A DNA stretch of 32,431 nucleotides from an uncultured Lachnospiraceae bacterium (GTDB taxonomy: Bacteria > Bacillota > Clostridia > Lachnospirales > Lachnospiraceae): contig CADBNF010000044.1 of the NCBI GenBank assembly GCA_902796005.1, positions 1-32,431 of the forward strand, given 5' to 3'. The notes beneath the pieces are model-generated. The model had not been told where the DNA came from and did not search any database. It saw nothing but the letters and a program-made list of their open reading frames with translations. Shown here piece after piece: positions 21,412-29,982 of the stretch; the stretch's first letter is position 1; each line of letters starts with the position of its first letter. Both the position numbers and the translations under genes were made by a program.

Positions 21412-23832
21412 TTATCTTACCATGGTATTTTCGGTTCTGGCGATGACCTCATCCTGCAGGCCGTCGGTCAGCTGTACGAAATAAGCGCTGTAGCCGGCCA
21501 CCCGGACCATGATGTCGCTGTGTTTGTCGGGATGGACCTTGGCGTCTTTCAGGGTTTCCTGGTCCTCGACGATGAACTGCACATGCTTGCCGCCGTTGGC
21601 GAAATAGGCCTTGATGGCGCTGGCCAGCTTCAGCTTGTCCGCATCCGTTCTCAGGGCGGAGGGGCTGAATTTCATGTTCAGCAGCATGGCCTGGAACTCA
21701 TCCTGGGGAATCTTCATCGCGCTTCTGAACACCGCCAGGGGGCCTTCATGGTCGCAGCCCGCCATGGGAGAGGCGCAGGCATCCGCCAGGATATCGCCCT
21801 TGTACCGGCCGTCGGGGGTAGCGCCGCAGAGCGCGCCGCCGGGCTGGTGGCTGGTTACGGAGATGGCGGAGCAGCGGAAATGGCCGCCCAGGGCGGAGGG
21901 AATGCTGTTGGCCACATCCACCCAGTACCGGTAGCAGTCCTGGACGAAATCGTCCACCTCGTCGATGCCGTTGCCGTAGTGGGGCAGGTCGAGACACATC
22001 TGATGCAGATCTTCATAGCCCTCCCAGTTGGCGTCCATGGCCTTCTTCAGCTCGGGAAGGGTGCAGACCTTCTTATCAAAGCAGAGGGTCTTGATGGCGT
22101 ACAGGGACTGGGCCAGGTTGACCATGCCCACGGGATTTAACAGCTGGTTGCTCTCGAAGGGATATTCCTGGGCGTAGCAGTCCAGGCCGGATTTGATGCC
22201 GTTGTACATGAAGGCAGCCCGGAAGGGATCCGGCAGCAGCTCCTTGAATACCGCGCTTTCGATGTTCAGCTTCTCCGCCGCGGTTTCCACGAAATACCGG
22301 TACTCTCCCTTGAAGTCTTTCATAAACTGGTCGAAGCTTTCGTACTTTGTCAGGTCGCCGGCAATCTGGTGGCCCACATATTCCTCGATGTTTTTATCCC
22401 AGCCGTTGTTCATGAAGATGTCCAGCATCAGCGGGCAGACAAACATGGTGATGCCCATGGTCCGGGTGCGGTACTGGATATTGCCGTCGATACAGCCGGT
22501 CATGCAGTAGTCCCTGGCCACCTCGATGGGCAGGCCGTCGTCGGGATTGTGCACCTGCATGAAATAATCGATGTAGGATTTGTCGCCCACAAAGGCCGGC
22601 ATGGAGCAGCCCTCCGCCTGGCATTTCAGGGCAAGGATCATCACGTCGTCCGGGGTGGTCTCGCAGACGCGTAAGGTTACGGTGTGGTGCGGGGTCCGCA
22701 CGTCCCGCACGGCCTCCAGGATAAGCCGGGTCAGCTCGTTGCAGGCATCGGTTCCGTCGGGCTTCACGCCGCCGATGGTCATATTTGCCCAGCGGGCGCC
22801 GCCGGAGGTACGTTTGCGGATTTCCCGGCCGGACTGCTGGTTCATCTCCATGCAGCGGATTCTCAGCATGCCCAGAAGCTCAAGCACCTCTTCGTCGGTG
22901 ATTCTTCCGGCCTCTATGTCCGCCTTGTAGAAGGGGTACATGTACTGGTCGAAGCGGCCGATGGTGGGTGTGGGGGCCGGATTTACCATCATGAACATGA
23001 ACCAGAAGGTCTGCATGGCCTCCCGGAAGGTTCTGGCCGGATAGGCCGGCACACGGGTGCAGATGGCGGAGATTTCCTCCAGCTCTTTCTTACGCACCGG
23101 GTTGGCTTCCTTTTCCGCCATCTCCGCGGCAAGCTTTGCAAATCTTGCCGCATAATTCACCAGGCCCTGGAGGGAAAGCTTCATGGCCTGCAGGGTAATG
23201 CCCCGCTCAAAGCTTCTCTTGTCGAAATACCGGTTGTTCTGCAGCTCCTCGTCGCATTCGGCGATCATGGCGTTCAAGCCCTTGTTGAGGGCCAGGCCGT
23301 AATCGATGCACAGCAGGTTCCAGCCCGGGCCGTTTCCGAGGCCGGAGCAGGCAGCGCCGCCGCCCACCCGGTTGCCCAAGGTCTTGTCCTTTTTCCAGGG
23401 TGCCAGGAACATGCCGCTGCGGGCAAAGATGTCCAGGCGTTCGTTCTCCGCGATAATCAGGTTCGCGCCCTGGTACATGCCGAAGGGGTGAAACTGCTCG
23501 TTGATCCGCAGCATCTCCTCCTGGTCCTCCAGGGAAAAGTCAAAGCCGTCCTCCCGCAGGTATTCGCACTCCTCCTTGCTCCATTTGCCCAGGCCGGCTT
23601 CAATCTCCAGGCCCCAGGGCTTGCTGGCGGGGTTGCCGACGAAGAGCTCGTCCTCGCCGATGAAGATCGGGAACTGCTCCAGTACATTTTTCAGCGTCTG
23701 TCCTCTTCGTAAAATCGCAGGATAACCGGCACACTCCGCTTCGGTCTTCGTAATGATTTTGAATTTTTCTATGCCGATGTGCTGGTAGTTGGTTTTAATC
23801 TGAGAATACATTCTCTTCAGCCGTTCATTCAT
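21412..23832 (-). CDS. Glycyl radical enzyme of unassigned substrate (GCID active-site variant)
   Basis: This 806-residue cytoplasmic enzyme has the C-terminal glycyl radical loop RVAGYSAYF with radical Gly780, and the thiyl radical cysteine Cys447 in DYCMTGCIDGN. The Cys-Gly distance of 333 residues is normal for the family, and GRFDQY (292-297) and the WANMTIGG segment fit the GRE barrel. Known dehydratase or lyase GREs (choline lyase, glycerol and propanediol dehydratases, hydroxyproline dehydratase, several decarboxylases) have Glu two residues after the cysteine (GCxE), whereas here it is Asp449 followed by Gly-Asn. It is not pyruvate formate-lyase, which has paired cysteines. The substrate is therefore open. 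It has a strong AAAGGAG site. Upstream in the operon are two MBL hydrolases and a large activase/DUF2229 protein; downstream is its activase. Confidence 0.93.
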   Translation of the reverse strand: MNERLKRMYSQIKTNYQHIGIEKFKIITKTEAECAGYPAILRRGQTLKNVLEQFPIFIGEDELFVGNPASKPWGLEIEAGLGKWSKEECEYLREDGFDFSLEDQEEMLRINEQFHPFGMYQGANLIIAENERLDIFARSGMFLAPWKKDKTLGNRVGGGAACSGLGNGPGWNLLCIDYGLALNKGLNAMIAECDEELQNNRYFDKRSFERGITLQAMKLSLQGLVNYAARFAKLAAEMAEKEANPVRKKELEEISAICTRVPAYPARTFREAMQTFWFMFMMVNPAPTPTIGRFDQYMYPFYKADIEAGRITDEEVLELLGMLRIRCMEMNQQSGREIRKRTSGGARWANMTIGGVKPDGTDACNELTRLILEAVRDVRTPHHTVTLRVCETTPDDVMILALKCQAEGCSMPAFVGDKSYIDYFMQVHNPDDGLPIEVARDYCMTGCIDGNIQYRTRTMGITMFVCPLMLDIFMNNGWDKNIEEYVGHQIAGDLTKYESFDQFMKDFKGEYRYFVETAAEKLNIESAVFKELLPDPFRAAFMYNGIKSGLDCYAQEYPFESNQLLNPVGMVNLAQSLYAIKTLCFDKKVCTLPELKKAMDANWEGYEDLHQMCLDLPHYGNGIDEVDDFVQDCYRYWVDVANSIPSALGGHFRCSAISVTSHQPGGALCGATPDGRYKGDILADACASPMAGCDHEGPLAVFRSAMKIPQDEFQAMLLNMKFSPSALRTDADKLKLASAIKAYFANGGKHVQFIVEDQETLKDAKVHPDKHSDIMVRVAGYSAYFVQLTDGLQDEVIARTENTMVR

Positions 23833-23859
23833 ATTGAGTCTCCTTTTCTTTTTTACAAA

Positions 23860-24648
23860 TCAGACAAGACGGTTCTGTCTGTAGGCTATACTGAAATCCC
23901 TGTAGGCCGCCCGTCTGGCCTTCGTATCGCCGAAGACGGCAGGCAGTTCGAAATCCTCTCCCGGGATTTCCCCCGACAGAATCTTTTCGCAGCAGCTGAC
24001 CACGTCATCCACAAAGGAGGCGGGCATCAGCGTCTGGTCATGGCCGGTACACAGCCAGTCAAATTCCCCTCTTCTTTCCTGCAGCTTCTTCATGCTGGCC
24101 AGATAGGCGGAAAGGGTCAGAGCCTGGGGCACCACCAGGAGGATGTCCATGGATTTCACGCAGCAGTCCCCGGAGAAAAGCACCCGGTCCTGCCGGTCCA
24201 GGAAGGCCAGGTCCCCGGCGGTATGGCCCGGAATCTCAATGGTCTCCACCTGGACGTCTCCCAGGTCGAAGGTGAAGCCCTCCGTGATGAAGGAGGGCCG
24301 GAAGGCCGAACCGGCAAGGTTCTTCTCCATCTCCGCAATGGTTTCCGCAGAGAGCTTTGTTTTATTCAGATTGATGGCATCCAGCACGTCCGCTTCCGCC
24401 TCCGCGCTCATGTATACGGTGTCGCAGTACATGTCGCCGCCGGAATGGTCCCCGTGGCCGTGGGTGTTGACCACCCAGAAGGGAAGGTCCGTTACTGTTT
24501 CCGCCTCCCGGTAAATGTCCGTGATGCCGAAGCCCGTATCCACCAGCAGGGCGCCTTCACTGCCCTCCAGCAGATAAATGCAGCACTCGTCGGGCACCCC
24601 GTACAGCAGGGAAATCCGCTCCGTCAGCTTTTTTACCTGATGGCTCAT
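23860..24648 (-). CDS. Metallo-beta-lactamase-fold hydrolase, second tandem copy
   Basis: This protein of 262 residues has THGHGDH at 62-68 and later PGHTAGD and TGHDQ ligand motifs, giving a complete glyoxalase II-like dinuclear metal site. Its N-terminus (ISLLYGVPDECCIYLLEG) closely parallels that of the preceding gene product (ITLLYGFPEECCMYVLKG), so the two arose by duplication. The start overlaps the upstream stop as ATGA, indicating coupled translation. The GRE gene follows after 27 bases. It is likely a hydrolase of an ester, thioester or lactone linked to the GRE pathway. Neither the substrate nor the reason for two copies can be told from sequence. Confidence 0.87.
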   Translation of the reverse strand: MSHQVKKLTERISLLYGVPDECCIYLLEGSEGALLVDTGFGITDIYREAETVTDLPFWVVNTHGHGDHSGGDMYCDTVYMSAEAEADVLDAINLNKTKLSAETIAEMEKNLAGSAFRPSFITEGFTFDLGDVQVETIEIPGHTAGDLAFLDRQDRVLFSGDCCVKSMDILLVVPQALTLSAYLASMKKLQERRGEFDWLCTGHDQTLMPASFVDDVVSCCEKILSGEIPGEDFELPAVFGDTKARRAAYRDFSIAYRQNRLV

Positions 24649-25478
24649 GGCCTCTCCTCCTTTTTTCTGTCAAATATCACCTCGTCGTGGTAGAGGATGC
24701 AGGTGTCCTCCCGTTCCAGCTTCCAGCAGGTGATATTGCCGTACTGGGCGGGCAGCACAGGGTGGAAGGGCTCTGCTTTTCCTGAAAGGATATCCCCGCA
24801 CATGTCCATGAGCTGGTACAGGTATTTTTTCTCCAGGGGGAAGGCGTCGTGCCCGCCCAGGAGAACGTCCCACTCGTCCTCCCTGTCCCGGATTTTCTGA
24901 AGGCTCCGGTGCAGGGTTTCGATGGACACCGTGGAGAAGGAAAACCATTCCACGTAGGCCAGCATATGCTCCCCGTGGTCCTTGCCCACCACCAGGTCGC
25001 CGCAGAAAAGAATCCGGTCCTCTCTGTCCAGCAGGCAGATGCAGCCCGGCGTATGTCCCGGGGTTTCGATAACCTCTATTGTTTTCCCGCCCAGGTCAAA
25101 GACGTCGCCCTCCCGCACCGGAACCTTTTTCCAGTCGTAACAGGGAAGGCCTTCCACCGGTTCGGCCCCGGGCAGGGTTTTCTTCTCCTCTTCCGCCCGG
25201 TCCGCGTCCGCAAAGGAACCCTCATGCAGGTAAATGGCCGGGAACTGGCTGTTGCCCCCGCAGTGGTCCGCATGTCCGTGGGTGTTGAAGACCAGCACCG
25301 GCAGGCCGGGCCCGATGGCGGCAAGGGCCTCGTTCAGATTGCCCGTTCCCATGCCCGTATCCACCAGCAGGAGCTTTTCCTTTCCTTTAAGGACATACAT
25401 GCAGCATTCCTCGGGGAAGCCGTACAGCAGGGTGATGTCGGGTGTGATCTCTTTCAGTTGATATCCGCCGTATTTCAT
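24645..25478 (-). CDS. Metallo-beta-lactamase-fold hydrolase, first tandem copy
   Basis: The 277-residue protein has the metal-binding THGHADH at 66-72, then PGHTPGC and GGHD, and no signal peptide. It is paralogous to the protein encoded immediately downstream, but carries a longer segment after the first metal motif (around residues 84-105) and extra C-terminal residues (CWKLEREDTCILYHDE), which suggests a different substrate pocket. It begins 17 bases after the stop of the large activase/DUF2229 gene and belongs to the same transcript. Role inferred from context: hydrolysis of an intermediate in the pathway of the neighbouring glycyl radical enzyme. Confidence 0.87.
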   Translation of the reverse strand: MKYGGYQLKEITPDITLLYGFPEECCMYVLKGKEKLLLVDTGMGTGNLNEALAAIGPGLPVLVFNTHGHADHCGGNSQFPAIYLHEGSFADADRAEEEKKTLPGAEPVEGLPCYDWKKVPVREGDVFDLGGKTIEVIETPGHTPGCICLLDREDRILFCGDLVVGKDHGEHMLAYVEWFSFSTVSIETLHRSLQKIRDREDEWDVLLGGHDAFPLEKKYLYQLMDMCGDILSGKAEPFHPVLPAQYGNITCWKLEREDTCILYHDEVIFDRKKEERP

Positions 25479-25495
25479 GGTAGGTCTCCTTGTTT

Positions 25496-28400
25496 TCAGC
25501 TTTCCGAAGGCAGCAGGCCGGGGGAAAGGTTCTCCCTGGCCACCTCCAGCATCAGTTTGATACGGTTGAGCTGATTCACCCGGCTGGCGGAGGGGTCATA
25601 GTCCACCGCCGCGATATTGGCGGAGGGATACAGCTCCTTCACCTTCTTGATGATGCCCTTGCCCACCACATGGTTGGGCAGGCAGCCGAAGGGCTGCACG
25701 CAGACGATGTTGTCCACCTTCTCCCGCAGCAGGTTCACCACCTCTCCGGCCAGGAACCATCCTTCCCCGCACTGGTTGCCCAGCTGGAGGATTTCCGTGG
25801 CGTATTTCCGTATCGTGGCCAGGGGCGCATCCGGATGGAAATGCCGGCTCTTCTCGTATTCCTTGCGGATCCTGCCCCGGAATTTGTCCATAAAGGTGAT
25901 GAACATCTGTCCGAGGAGGCTCACCGCCCGGGAAACGCCGCCCAGCTTGAACCGGTAGGTGTTGTTCCAGAAGCAGTATTCCAGAAATTCCACGAAATCC
26001 GGAACCACAACCTCCGCGCCTTCGGCTTCCAGGATGTCCGTCAGGTGGTTGTTGGCGACGGGCATGTATTTCACCAGGACCTCGCCCACGATGCCCACCT
26101 TCGGCTTTACCAGGCCCTCCACCGTCTCCAGTGTATCGAACTGCCGGATGATTTCCCTGCAGTTGGTGTGGAATTTCTTCCAGTTCACCTGTTTCCTTCC
26201 CAGGTCCTCCGTGCAGGTTTTCCGCCATTTCTCATAAAGGGCGTCCGTCGCTCCCGGCACCTTTTCGTAGGGCCGCATGCGGAAACGCACCTTCATCAGC
26301 ACGTCGCCGTAAATGATGGCCTGCAGGGCCTTGAAGCCCATGGTGGGGGTATAAATCATGCCCGAATTCTTCTCCATCAGGTTCGGGCTGACGGAAATCA
26401 CCGGAATCTGGGGATAACCCATATCCTTCAAGGCTTTGCGGATAAAGGCCACATAGTTGGAGGCCCGGCAGCCGCCGCCGGTCTGCACCATGAAGACCGC
26501 CAGCCGGTCGGTATCGTATTTCCCGGACATGACCGCATCCAGGATCTGGCCGGTCACGATCATGGTGGGGTAGCAGGCGTCGTTGTTCACGTATTTCAGG
26601 CCCATGTCCACCACGTTCACCCCCTCGTTCTTCAGGGTGACCAGGTTGTAGCCGCAGGCCTTCATGCCAGCCTCCAGGAAATCGAAGTGGGGCTGGATCA
26701 TATCGGTACAGAGAATGGTGTATTCTCCGGTTTTGTGCATCTGCTTTGTGTATTCCACCCGGTGGTAGGCTTCGGGCACGCCGCCCTTCTGCCCCGCATC
26801 CCTGCGCATCCGGATGGCGGCAATCAGGGACCGCACGCGGATCCTGGCCGCGCCCAGGTTGCTCACCTCGTCAATCTTCAGCAGGGTATACATCCTGCCC
26901 GCGGAGGTTAAAAGCTCCTGCACCTGGTCGATGGTCACCGCGTCGATGCCGCAGCCGAAGGAATTCAGCTGGATAAGCTCCAGATAGTCCTTGCCCGCCG
27001 CATACTGGGCCGCGGAATAGAGCCTCGCGTGGTAGGTCCACTGGTTGGTGGACCGTAACGGCAGGCCCTCCGTATTCAGGTGGGCCACACTGTCCTCCGT
27101 CATGACCGCATAGCCGTAGCCGGTGATCATTTCCGGGATGCCGTGGTTGATGCCCGGATCGATGTGGTAGGGCCTTCCGGCGAGGATAATGCCTTTTCCG
27201 CCGTGCTTTCTGGCCCAGTTCACCGCCCGCACGCCTTCCTTGCGGATATCCTCCTGGGCCTTTTCCCACTCTCTCCAGGCGGAAAGGAGGGCCATGTGCA
27301 CGGTGCTTTTGCTGACGCCGAAGTTTTCCTTCATGAAGGCGCACAGGGTCTTCTCCAGGTTGTCCCGGTTTTCGAAGGAAAGGAAGGGATGCAGGAAGCG
27401 CACGCCCTGCTCCTTCAGGCTTTCCACGTTGTTGAAGATGTTTTCCGGGTAGGAAATGACCATCGGGCAGTTATAGCTGTTCTGGGCATCCTTCACCTCC
27501 TGCCGCTCATACATGACGCAGGGATAGAAAATCGTTTTGACGCCCTTGTTGATAAGCCATTCGATATGGCCGTGGACCACCTTTGCGGGATAGCATTCGG
27601 ATTCGCTGGGAATGCTGTCCATGCCCAGGGCGTAGATGCTGCTGTCCGTAAAGGGGGAAAGCTCCACGCAGATGCGGCATTCCGTAAAGAAAACCAGCCA
27701 GAAGGGGAAGTTTTCGTACATGTTCAGCACCCGGGGAATGCCCACCACCGCGTCGGCGGTTTCCGGGGTGATCCGCTGGTAGTCAAACAGGCGGTTTCTC
27801 TTGTATTCAAAGAGGTTCGGCACCTCTTCCGCGGCAGCCTTTGTCCGTCCCAGCCCCTTTTCGCAGCGGTTGCCGGAGATGCTCCTCTGGCCGCCGGAGA
27901 AGGTGTGGACGGTCAGCCGGCAGTTGTTCTGGCAGCGGCCGCAGTGGGTGATGACCGTGGTGCAGGCCAGGTTCTCCACCGCCTCCCTGTCCGCCAGGGC
28001 CGTTTCCTGGCCCGCATATCTTTCCCGGGCAATGAGGGCGCTCCCGAAGGCGCCCATGATGCCGGCGATGTCCGGCCGGATGGCCTCGTGGCCCGATATC
28101 TGCTCAAAGGCGCGCAGGACCGCATTGTTGTAGAAGGTGCCGCCCTGCACCACCACCTTTTCGCCCATGCCGGACACGTCCTTAAGCTTGATGACCTTGA
28201 ACAGGGCATTTTTGATGACCGAGCAGGAAAGCCCCGCGGCAATATCCTCCACGGCGGTTCCCTCCTTCTGGGCCTGCTTCACGTTGGAATTCATGAAAAC
28301 GGTGCAGCGGGTGCCCAGATCCACGGGATGCCTGCCCTTTACGGCAAGGTCCGCAAATTCCGAAGCGGTATACCCTAAGGATTCCGCAAAATTCTCAATA

Positions 28401-29767
28401 AAGGATCCGCAGCCGGAGGAGCAGGCCTCGTTCAGCACGATATTGTCCACGTACCCGTCCTTAATGCGGATGAATTTCATGTCCTGGCCGCCGATATCCA
28501 GGATGCTGTCCACCTCCGGCTCGAAAAACTTCGCGGCCATATAGTGGGCAACGGTTTCCACCTCGCCCTCGTCCAGAAGGAAGGCGTTTTTCACCAGCTC
28601 CTCCCCGTAGCCCGAGGCGCAGGAACGGCGGATCCTCGCCTTCGGATTCTTGTGGGCATACATGTCCAGCATGGCGGTCTTCGCCGCGGACAGGGTGTCG
28701 CCGCCGTTGTTGCCGTACCAGGAATACAGAAGCTCTCCCTGATCGGAAATCACCGCCAGCTTCATGGTGGTGGACCCGGCGTCAATGCCCAGGAAGCAGT
28801 CTCCGGTGTAGGAGGAAAAGTCCCGCTTCGCCACCTGGTAGGCGGACTGCCGGGCCAGGAAGGCCGCATAGTCCTCTTCGTTTTCAAAAAGGGCCGGAAG
28901 GGTATGCATGTCCGCGGTCAGGCTGCCGGCATCCTTAAGGATATCCAGGAGATCGGAAAGAGACCGCGCTTCTTCGCCGCGGCTTTTTTCCGCTGCCCCG
29001 AGGGCAGCAAACAGATGGGCGTCCGCCGGGGCAAAAACCATATCCGGCGTTAATTTAAGTGTCCGGATGAAGGCGGCACGAAGCTCGGACAGGAAATACA
29101 GCGGTCCCCCGAGGAAGGCCACCTTTCCCTTGATTCTCCGGCCGCAGGCCAGGCCTGAAATGGTCTGGTTCACCACTGCCTGGAAGACGGAGGCGGCAAT
29201 ATCCTCCCGGGAAACGCCCTCGTTGATCAGGGGCTGGATGTCGCTTTTTGCGAACACGCCGCAGCGGGCGGCGATGGGGTAAAGCTCCCGGTAATTCTTT
29301 GCAAGTTCATTTAAGCCTTCCGCATCCGTGCGGATAAGGGCGGCCATCTGGTCAATGAAGGCGCCGGTGCCGCCGGCGCAGATGCCGTTCATCCGCTGCT
29401 CCACGCCGCCGGTGAGGAAGATAATTTTGGCATCCTCTCCGCCCAGCTCAATCACCACGTCCGCGTCTGCCTGGCGGGCCTTCATCTCGCCTGCCACGGC
29501 CACGACCTCCTGCACAAAGGGCACGCCCAGGATACCGGAGACCTTCATGCCGCCGGAGCCGGTCACCGCGAAGGTGCAGGCAAGGTCGCCGCAGGCTTCC
29601 TGCACGTCATGCAGCATTTCCTGCAGGGTTTTTCTGACGTCGGCATGGTGGCGTTTGTAGCTTTCGTATATTTTCTTGGAATCCTCCCCGATCACCACAA
29701 TCTTTACCGTGGTGGAGCCGATGTCTATTCCGGCATGGCAGGGAGTCTTGATATCATTTCGGTTCAT
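25496..29767 (-). CDS. Double acyl-CoA-dehydratase-activase / DUF2229 iron-sulfur protein
   Basis: This 1423-residue protein starts with two BadF/BcrA/HgdC-type ATPase domains of the ASKHA fold. The first (about 11-262) opens with GIDIGSTT and the second (about 326-585) with GIDAGSTT. Both keep the cysteines that in HgdC-type activases hold a bridging [4Fe-4S] cluster: C130 and C169, then C449/C453 and C488. A CGRCQNNC cluster or zinc motif (609-616) follows, then a DUF2229 region (C725, C750, C767) and a long HgdB-like C-terminal part with conserved cysteines (C939, C1065, C1100, C1362). Such fused proteins occur widely in Clostridia. By analogy with 2-hydroxyacyl-CoA dehydratases and double-cubane proteins they should use ATP to drive low-potential electron transfer. 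Its substrate is unknown. It is the first gene of the GRE operon. Confidence 0.9.
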   Translation of the reverse strand: MNRNDIKTPCHAGIDIGSTTVKIVVIGEDSKKIYESYKRHHADVRKTLQEMLHDVQEACGDLACTFAVTGSGGMKVSGILGVPFVQEVVAVAGEMKARQADADVVIELGGEDAKIIFLTGGVEQRMNGICAGGTGAFIDQMAALIRTDAEGLNELAKNYRELYPIAARCGVFAKSDIQPLINEGVSREDIAASVFQAVVNQTISGLACGRRIKGKVAFLGGPLYFLSELRAAFIRTLKLTPDMVFAPADAHLFAALGAAEKSRGEEARSLSDLLDILKDAGSLTADMHTLPALFENEEDYAAFLARQSAYQVAKRDFSSYTGDCFLGIDAGSTTMKLAVISDQGELLYSWYGNNGGDTLSAAKTAMLDMYAHKNPKARIRRSCASGYGEELVKNAFLLDEGEVETVAHYMAAKFFEPEVDSILDIGGQDMKFIRIKDGYVDNIVLNEACSSGCGSFIENFAESLGYTASEFADLAVKGRHPVDLGTRCTVFMNSNVKQAQKEGTAVEDIAAGLSCSVIKNALFKVIKLKDVSGMGEKVVVQGGTFYNNAVLRAFEQISGHEAIRPDIAGIMGAFGSALIARERYAGQETALADREAVENLACTTVITHCGRCQNNCRLTVHTFSGGQRSISGNRCEKGLGRTKAAAEEVPNLFEYKRNRLFDYQRITPETADAVVGIPRVLNMYENFPFWLVFFTECRICVELSPFTDSSIYALGMDSIPSESECYPAKVVHGHIEWLINKGVKTIFYPCVMYERQEVKDAQNSYNCPMVISYPENIFNNVESLKEQGVRFLHPFLSFENRDNLEKTLCAFMKENFGVSKSTVHMALLSAWREWEKAQEDIRKEGVRAVNWARKHGGKGIILAGRPYHIDPGINHGIPEMITGYGYAVMTEDSVAHLNTEGLPLRSTNQWTYHARLYSAAQYAAGKDYLELIQLNSFGCGIDAVTIDQVQELLTSAGRMYTLLKIDEVSNLGAARIRVRSLIAAIRMRRDAGQKGGVPEAYHRVEYTKQMHKTGEYTILCTDMIQPHFDFLEAGMKACGYNLVTLKNEGVNVVDMGLKYVNNDACYPTMIVTGQILDAVMSGKYDTDRLAVFMVQTGGGCRASNYVAFIRKALKDMGYPQIPVISVSPNLMEKNSGMIYTPTMGFKALQAIIYGDVLMKVRFRMRPYEKVPGATDALYEKWRKTCTEDLGRKQVNWKKFHTNCREIIRQFDTLETVEGLVKPKVGIVGEVLVKYMPVANNHLTDILEAEGAEVVVPDFVEFLEYCFWNNTYRFKLGGVSRAVSLLGQMFITFMDKFRGRIRKEYEKSRHFHPDAPLATIRKYATEILQLGNQCGEGWFLAGEVVNLLREKVDNIVCVQPFGCLPNHVVGKGIIKKVKELYPSANIAAVDYDPSASRVNQLNRIKLMLEVARENLSPGLLPSES

Positions 29768-29844
29768 AAATTGTACTGCACTCCAGGATCCGGAGAGAGA
29801 AAGCTTCCCCTCTTCCGGAAAAAATTAAACTAAATCAAAATAAT

Positions 29845-29873
29845 ATTTTACATCAAAGGGGGCTGTAACGCAA
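29845..29873 (-). promoter_or_regulatory. Promoter of the activase/MBL/GRE operon
   Basis: TTGCGT (3 of 6) and TAAAAT (5 of 6) are separated by 17 bases on the minus strand. The leader of about 70 bases shows no riboswitch-like structure. The ribosome binding site of the first gene is weak (GGAG, about 14 bases away). Confidence 0.5.
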
Positions 29874-29907
29874 GAAAAAACCGCCCCTGCAGCCGCAGCC
29901 CGCCGTC

Positions 29908-29936
29908 TTGTGTTTTCCCGCATTTACGATTATAAT
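29908..29936 (+). promoter_or_regulatory. Promoter of the ferredoxin-aldo/keto reductase and M18 peptidase genes
   Basis: TTGTGT and a perfect TATAAT are separated by 17 bases. It stands back to back with the GRE operon promoter, the two -35 boxes being 34 bases apart, so one regulator could control both directions. Confidence 0.68.
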
Positions 29937-29982
29937 AATAAGCCGAACGCAAAAGACTGCACAGCAAAAAAGGAGGCAGAAT

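Noticed and set aside
21412-23832. Assignment of the GRE to pyruvate formate-lyase or to choline trimethylamine-lyase
   Set aside because: There is no paired Cys-Cys active site as in PFL, and the GCVEP-type motif of CutC is replaced by GCIDGN. No choline or microcompartment genes are present.
25490-26911. A 473-codon open frame on the plus strand, and a similar one at 27080-28378
   Set aside because: Both are shadows of the 1423-residue activase/DUF2229 gene on the other strand and carry no motif or ribosome binding site.
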